DNA from: Gaiellasilicea sp039914895
GTDB taxonomy: Bacteria > Actinomycetota > Thermoleophilia > Gaiellales > Gaiellaceae
Reading direction: 5' to 3'
Length of the DNA stretch: 10,125 bases
NCBI GenBank assembly: GCA_039914895.1
Contig: JBDSOJ010000202.1
Span: 1 to 10,125 of the forward strand
Made by a program: the position numbers and the translations under genes. Positions 6,315-10,125 of the stretch are shown here, piece after piece. The stretch's first letter is position 1; each line of letters begins with the position of its first letter. Below the pieces are notes generated by a model. That model saw only the letters and a program-made list of their open reading frames with translations. It was not told the origin of the DNA and did no database searches.

Positions 6315-7163
6315 TTACGGCACCTTGAACTCGCCGCGAGCGACGGTCACCGCCGAGCCGCCGACCTCGACCGACTCGATCGCGTCGCCGCTGCCCTCCG
6401 CCCGCGCGAAGAGCGTCGAGGGCCGGCCGATCTCGGTTCCCTGCTCGATCACGATCTCCTCGCCCCACGGGACGAGCCCGTGCCGCCCCAGGTGGGAGGC
6501 GAGCGGCCCGGCGGCGGACCCGGTCGCCGCGTCCTCGCCGACGCCGTCGAGCGGGGAGAACATCCGCACCTTCCAACTCGTCCCCTCCCCCGCCGCGGCG
6601 AGCGCGCCGACGAGGTCGAGCTCCATCAGCGCGTTCATGTCCGGCCGCAGCTGGGCGACGTCTTCCTTCGACGGGAGCACGACGTACGCGTGCCGGATCC
6701 CGTTGTCGTACACCTCGACCGGCAGCAGCGAGGACTCGACTCCGAGCGCTGCGAGCATCTCCTCCGCCCGTTCGTACGGCGCGACGGTCGGTAACGGTTG
6801 CGTCATCCGGCCGAAGACGATCCGTCCGCTCGGGTCGCGCTCGAGCTCGACCGGGACGATGCCGCTTCCGGTCTCGAGCGCGATCGTGCCGAGCTGGAGT
6901 GGCGCGCCGAGCACGAACGCAGTCCCGAGGCACGGGTGGCCCGCGAACGCGATCTCGTTCATCGGCGTGAAGATCCGCACCCGCACCGTCCCGCCCTCAC
7001 GCGGCGGCAGCACGAAGACGGTCTCGGAAAGGCCGAGCTCGAGCGCGAGCGCCTGCATCGTCAGCTCTTCGAGGTCGCGCGCGTCGGTGAAGACGGCGAG
7101 CTGGTTGCCGGCCAGCGGCGTGTCGGTGAAGACGTCGGCGAGGACATAGCGGAACGAGCGCAT
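6315..7163 (-). CDS. PhzF-family isomerase/epimerase-like protein
   Basis: This 282-residue cytoplasmic protein belongs to the PhzF/diaminopimelate-epimerase-like fold. The founding member isomerises a phenazine precursor; most relatives have unknown substrates, and no phenazine genes are nearby. The N-terminus FRYVLADVFTDTPLAGNQLAVF is the usual first block. MNEIAFAGHPCLGTAFVL carries the expected catalytic Glu (residue 70) and the AGHP motif. GVGEDAATGSAAGPLASHL near residue 220 is the second conserved loop. The two-lobed layout and length match the family. ATG at 7163 is chosen because the conserved block starts immediately and a TAGATT hexamer lies 7 bases upstream. It is transcribed divergently from the SixA-like gene and meets the DUF4260 gene end to end. 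Confidence 0.9.
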   Translation of the reverse strand: MRSFRYVLADVFTDTPLAGNQLAVFTDARDLEELTMQALALELGLSETVFVLPPREGGTVRVRIFTPMNEIAFAGHPCLGTAFVLGAPLQLGTIALETGSGIVPVELERDPSGRIVFGRMTQPLPTVAPYERAEEMLAALGVESSLLPVEVYDNGIRHAYVVLPSKEDVAQLRPDMNALMELDLVGALAAAGEGTSWKVRMFSPLDGVGEDAATGSAAGPLASHLGRHGLVPWGEEIVIEQGTEIGRPSTLFARAEGSGDAIESVEVGGSAVTVARGEFKVP

Positions 7164-7170
7164 CGCCCGG

Positions 7171-7176
7171 AATCTA
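7171..7176 (-). promoter_or_regulatory. Putative -10 element of the PhzF-family gene
   Basis: Read on the minus strand this is TAGATT, the same hexamer seen before acnA. It ends 7 bases before the ATG at 7163. Its first two bases overlap the -10-like hexamer of the divergent gene. No ribosome binding site is present, suggesting a leaderless message. Confidence 0.45.
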
Positions 7177-7180
7177 TCCT
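7175..7180 (+). promoter_or_regulatory. Putative -10 element of the SixA-like/ABC operon
   Basis: TATCCT matches TAnnnT and ends 6 bases before the GTG at 7187. It shares TA (7175-7176) with the minus-strand hexamer of the PhzF gene, so the two promoters should compete for RNA polymerase. No -35 is clear. Confidence 0.45.
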
Positions 7181-7186
7181 CCGCCG

Positions 7187-7573
7187 GTGCGGTTGATCCT
7201 GGTTCGCCACGCCCACTCCGACCCCGGCACGCCGGACGAGCTCCGGCCGTTGAGCGCCCGCGGGCGCGAGCAGGCGCGGGCGCTCGCCGAACGGCTGGCG
7301 CACGAGCGGCCCGACCTCGTCCTCGCGAGCCCGCTCCTGCGCGCCCGCGAGACCGCCGCCGCAATCGCGAAAGCCGCGGGGGCCGAGCTCCAGATCGACG
7401 AGCGGCTCGCGCCCGGCGCCGTCGCCGACGACGTCCTCGCGGCCGTCGCGGACGCAGGCGAGACGGTCGTCACCGTGGGGCATCAGCCCGACTGCTCCGA
7501 GATCGCGGTCGCCCTCGGCGGCGGGGAGCGCGAGTTCGCGCCTGCCGCCTTTGCCGCGCTCGAGCTTCCGTGA
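7187..7573 (+). CDS. SixA-like phosphohistidine phosphatase (histidine phosphatase superfamily)
   Basis: This 128-residue protein belongs to the small branch of the histidine phosphatase superfamily. Catalysis in the family goes through a phosphohistidine, here His8 in LVRHAHSDPG. Supporting residues are seen in ASPLLRARETA (Arg) and in TVGHQPDCS (His99, the second catalytic His). The size and the RHA version of the motif suit SixA, which removes phosphate from histidines of phosphorelay or phosphotransfer proteins. The substrate here is unknown. GTG 7187 is chosen because the strand leading to RHA begins at once and a -10-like hexamer lies upstream. It heads an operon: its TGA overlaps the GTG of the ABC ATPase gene (GTGA). 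Pairing with an exporter is a curious context. Confidence 0.85.
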   Translation: MRLILVRHAHSDPGTPDELRPLSARGREQARALAERLAHERPDLVLASPLLRARETAAAIAKAAGAELQIDERLAPGAVADDVLAAVADAGETVVTVGHQPDCSEIAVALGGGEREFAPAAFAALELP

Positions 7574-8415
7574 GCGCGATCTCCGTCCGCGGCCTCCGCA
7601 AGTCGTACGGCGCGGTCGAGGCCGTGCGCGGGATCGACTTCGAGGTCGCCGCGGGCGAGGTTTTCGGCCTGCTCGGACCGAACGGCGCCGGCAAGACGAC
7701 GACCGTCGAGATCCTCGAGGGCTATCGGCAGCGGGACGCCGGCGAGGTGCGCGTTCTCGGCTTCGACCCGGGCCGCGCGGAGCGGGCCTTCCGCGAGCGG
7801 ATCGGGGTGGTGCTGCAGGAGACGGAGCTCTGGCCCCAGCTGTCGGTGCGGGAGATCCATCGCATGTTCGCCGGCTACTACCAGCGTCCCCGCGACGTAG
7901 ACGAGGTCGTCGACCTCGTCGGCCTCGGCGAGAAGCGCGACGCGCAGGTGAAGACGCTCTCGGGTGGCCAAAAGCGGCGCCTCGATCTCGGGATCGCGCT
8001 CGTCGGCGACCCGGAGCTCGTCTTCCTCGACGAGCCGACGACGGGCTTCGACCCGGCCGCGCGCAGGAACGCCTGGGAGCTCGTCCGCTCGTTGCGCGGG
8101 CTCGGGAAGACCGTCCTCCTGACGACGCACTATCTCGACGAGGCGCAGCAGCTCGCCGATCGCGTGGCGGTGATCGTCGCGGGTGAGATCGTGCGGCTCG
8201 GCAAGCCTTCGGAGCTGATCGCCGGCACACGCACCCAGATTCGCTACCTCGTGGGCGGCGACGAGGTCGTCGTCGAGACAGACGAGCCGACGCGCACCCT
8301 GCACGCGCTGACCGCACAGGCGCTCGCGGACGGCGTCGAGCTGGAGGGCCTCGAGGTCAGGCGAGCGACGCTCGAGGACATCTACCTCGACCTCGTTGCG
8401 GAACACGGTTCATGA
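7570..8415 (+). CDS. ABC transporter ATP-binding protein (DrrA/CcmA-type exporter)
   Basis: This 281-residue cytoplasmic ATPase powers the membrane protein encoded next. All motifs are intact: Walker A GPNGAGKTT (36-44), Q-loop Gln83 in VVLQETELWP, signature LSGGQKRRLD (130-139), Walker B LVFLDEP (150-156, Glu155 as catalytic base) and H-loop His187 in TTHYLDEAQQ. Residues after about 215 form a small C-terminal domain ending EDIYLDLV, as in drug-resistance ATPases of the DrrA/CcmA group. The Gln rather than Asp after Walker B's D-loop neighbourhood shows nothing unusual. The cargo is unknown; drugs, lipids or polysaccharides are all possible. The GTG start overlaps the upstream TGA and the stop overlaps the downstream ATG (ATGA), so the three genes are coupled. 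Confidence 0.95.
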   Translation: MSAISVRGLRKSYGAVEAVRGIDFEVAAGEVFGLLGPNGAGKTTTVEILEGYRQRDAGEVRVLGFDPGRAERAFRERIGVVLQETELWPQLSVREIHRMFAGYYQRPRDVDEVVDLVGLGEKRDAQVKTLSGGQKRRLDLGIALVGDPELVFLDEPTTGFDPAARRNAWELVRSLRGLGKTVLLTTHYLDEAQQLADRVAVIVAGEIVRLGKPSELIAGTRTQIRYLVGGDEVVVETDEPTRTLHALTAQALADGVELEGLEVRRATLEDIYLDLVAEHGS

Positions 8416-9161
8416 CGTTGTTCTGGCATCAGCTGAAGAGCGAGCAGCTCGTCTTTTGGCGCAGCCGCGAGGCGGCGATCTTCGTCTTCCTCTTCCCGCC
8501 GCTCCTGTTCGTCCTCCTCGCCTCCGTCTTCGGGGACGGGACGCGGGACGGAGTCCCCGCCTCGACGTATCTCGTCGCGGGTCTGATCGCGTACGCCGCA
8601 GCGAACACGGCGCTCGGCGGCCTGGCGATCACGCTCGTGATCCGTCGTGAGTACGGGATGCTGAAGCGCCTGCGCTCGACGCCGCTGCCGGCGCCGCTCT
8701 ATCTGGCCGCGGTCCTGATCTCGAACCTCTCCGTCGTCGTCCTGCAGTCGTTCGTCGTGGTGGCTCTCGGTCTCGGCCTCTTCGACGCGCAGCTCCCCGA
8801 GAACTGGTTCTCGTTCATGCTCGCACTCGGACTCGGGGCGGCCTCGTTCGCGGGGCTGGGCCTGGCGATCACGGCGGTCGTCCGGTCGGGGGAGGCGATC
8901 GCGGCGGTCGTCAACGTGATCGTCCTGCCGATGTCGTTTCTGTCCGGATCGTTCGGGCCGGCCGACGCGCTGCCCGGTGCGCTGGAGGCGGTCAGAGACG
9001 TCCTGCCGCTTCGCTACCTGATCGACCTCGTCCTCGGCGCCTATGTCGACGGCGACGCGGTCTGGGAGCGCCCAACCGCGATCGCCGTCCTTGCCGCGTG
9101 GGGCGCAGGCGGGTACCTCGTCGCCCGAGCCCGCTTCGGCTGGGAGCCGCGCGAGCGTTAG
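8412..9161 (+). CDS. ABC-2 type transporter permease
   Basis: This 249-residue membrane protein is the partner of the preceding ATPase. Six hydrophobic segments are seen at about 21-40, 52-77, 97-124, 133-157, 162-181 and 222-241. The stretch VVNVIVLPMSFLSGSFGP followed by LPLRYLIDLVLGAYVDG is the classic ABC-2 permease region before the last helix. YGMLKRLRSTPLP in the loop after helix 2 is another standard landmark and probably the coupling contact with the ATPase. The length is normal. The ATG overlaps the ATPase stop (ATGA). As a half-transporter pair they likely assemble as two ATPases plus two permeases. Confidence 0.92.
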   Translation: MTLFWHQLKSEQLVFWRSREAAIFVFLFPPLLFVLLASVFGDGTRDGVPASTYLVAGLIAYAAANTALGGLAITLVIRREYGMLKRLRSTPLPAPLYLAAVLISNLSVVVLQSFVVVALGLGLFDAQLPENWFSFMLALGLGAASFAGLGLAITAVVRSGEAIAAVVNVIVLPMSFLSGSFGPADALPGALEAVRDVLPLRYLIDLVLGAYVDGDAVWERPTAIAVLAAWGAGGYLVARARFGWEPRER

Positions 9162-9193
9162 AGGAGTTACGGCCCGGGGTACGACGACTTTCG

Positions 9194-9505
9194 ATGCAGG
9201 ATCTCGCCCAGATCGCGTTCCTCGCCGACGACGGAGACATCCGCGTCAACTTCGGCATGTTCGCCGGCCGCGAGGCCACGCAGGCGGAGATCGACGACCT
9301 CGCCCACCAGCTCCTGACCGAGGTCGAGGCGATCACGATCGTCGCCGAGCAGCGCACGGTCGCCGACCGCGGGATGGAGGCGTCGGTGCACCAGATCCGG
9401 ATCGAGCTCGGCGACGAGGATCCGCAGCAGTCCCTCCTGATCGCTCAGCGTTGGGCCGAGGCGTGTGTCGCAGAGCGACACTCTGAATTTTCCGCGCAAG
9501 AGTGA
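9194..9505 (+). CDS. Conserved-looking acidic hypothetical protein (103 aa)
   Basis: I do not recognise this family. The protein is small, soluble and acidic, with a likely alpha/beta layout: a beta strand in GDIRVNFGMF, a helix in ATQAEIDDLAHQLLTEV, then strands in AITIVAEQR and ASVHQIRIEL, and a final helix SLLIAQRWAEACV. No signal peptide, membrane span, Cys-pair or catalytic motif is seen. ATG 9194 is the only ordinary start near the conserved-looking part; AGGAG at 9162-9166 is too distant to serve it. The last 13 codons (9464-9502) use rare codons for this DNA (tgt, gca, cga, tct, ttt, caa) and coincide with palindromes, so the tail was probably acquired from a repeat. It lies 32 bp after the permease gene and may be cotranscribed. 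Confidence 0.65.
   Translation: MQDLAQIAFLADDGDIRVNFGMFAGREATQAEIDDLAHQLLTEVEAITIVAEQRTVADRGMEASVHQIRIELGDEDPQQSLLIAQRWAEACVAERHSEFSAQE
9465..9490 (+). terminator. Hairpin with T-rich tail inside the end of the 103-residue gene
   Basis: GTGTCGC (9465-9471) pairs perfectly with GCGACAC (9475-9481) around AGA. It is followed by TCTGAATTTT, the most T-rich run nearby. This is the shape of an intrinsic terminator, oddly placed within the coding frame. It may instead be one arm of a repeated palindromic element. Confidence 0.4.
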
Positions 9506-9537
9506 GCATCCGCGGAAGCGGATACTCATCGCGCAAG
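9493..9537. repeat. 29-bp palindrome bracketed by 8-bp direct repeats
   Basis: CGCGCAAG occurs at 9493-9500 and again at 9530-9537. Exactly between them lies a hairpin with arms 9502-9513 and 9518-9529 and a GGAA (GNRA-type) loop; pairing has one C/A mismatch and one G-T wobble. The left arm contains the TGA stop (9503-9505) of the 103-residue gene. The layout could be a mini insertion with target duplication, a terminator, or a REP-like element. Confidence 0.5.
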
Positions 9538-9548
9538 GATCCCTGAAG

Positions 9549-9566
9549 GGGGCCGCCCGCGGCCCC
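9549..9566 (+). terminator. GC-only hairpin ahead of typA, possible terminator
   Basis: GGGGCCG (9549-9555) pairs perfectly with CGGCCCC (9560-9566) around CCCG. It lies 44 bases after the upstream stop and 15 bases before the typA -10-like hexamer. It lacks a T-run. It plausibly isolates typA from read-through. Confidence 0.4.
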
Positions 9567-9580
9567 GGAAACACAAGGGG

Positions 9581-9586
9581 TACCCT
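9581..9586 (+). promoter_or_regulatory. Putative -10 element of typA
   Basis: TACCCT matches TAnnnT and ends 6 bases before the GTG at 9593. No Shine-Dalgarno sequence precedes the start, suggesting leaderless initiation. The region where a -35 should lie is the GC-rich hairpin, so no -35 is evident. Confidence 0.45.
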
Positions 9587-9592
9587 GCGGCG

Positions 9593-10125
<533 letters not shown>

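Noticed and set aside
6315..7163. A phenazine biosynthesis gene cluster
   Set aside because: Only a PhzF-fold protein is present; no other phenazine genes are in the window and most PhzF relatives have other roles.
9098..9193. A longer N-terminus for the 103-residue protein starting inside the permease gene
   Set aside because: The extra 32 residues are Arg/Pro-rich shadow translation of the permease end, and ATG 9194 begins the plausible folded part.

Overview
This is a high-GC window (roughly 70% by eye) with many GTG starts, almost no Shine-Dalgarno sequences and dense, often overlapping genes. The aconitase carries the linker with an FPASDP motif that I know from actinobacterial AcnA proteins. 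Together this points to an Actinomycetota chromosome. A deep lineage such as Thermoleophilia/Gaiellales would fit, but that is an impression and not proof. Most of the window is ordinary chromosomal gene content; no phage, plasmid, CRISPR, rRNA or tRNA gene was seen.

Layout. Positions 1-192 hold the 3' end of an unrecognised gene. Next is a secreted HExxH protein with two fibronectin type III-like domains (237-1604). A 207-bp gene-free stretch (1605-1811) follows, packed with four hairpins, and leads into a complete aconitase gene (1812-4559). Directly after its stop lies a 50-codon remnant of an NCS1-type nucleobase permease (4561-4713). A three-gene operon then encodes a PfkB-family kinase, a small BNR/Asp-box protein and a DUF4260 membrane protein (4725-6314). 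A minus-strand PhzF-family gene (6315-7163) abuts it tail to tail with no spacer.

The PhzF gene diverges from a second operon across only 23 bp. That operon encodes a SixA-like phosphohistidine phosphatase, an ABC ATPase and an ABC-2 permease (7187-9161), linked by GTGA and ATGA overlaps; a conserved-looking 103-residue hypothetical (9194-9505) follows. A cluster of palindromes (9465-9566) separates it from typA/bipA, which runs off the end (9593-10125).

How the genes relate. AcnA is a TCA-cycle enzyme and TypA is a ribosome-associated GTPase. The ABC pair forms a drug- or lipid-type exporter. The kinase beside a permease remnant suggests a former nucleoside or sugar salvage unit.

The most interesting signals are regulatory and structural. 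Every gene that should carry its own promoter has a TAnnnT hexamer 6-8 bases before its start codon, which implies leaderless mRNAs. Two such hexamers overlap in the phzF/sixA divergent promoter. An AT-rich 19-bp perfect palindrome covers the start codon of the BNR gene. The end of the 103-residue gene appears to have been overwritten by a palindromic repeat element. I did not find a convincing new defence or biosynthetic system.
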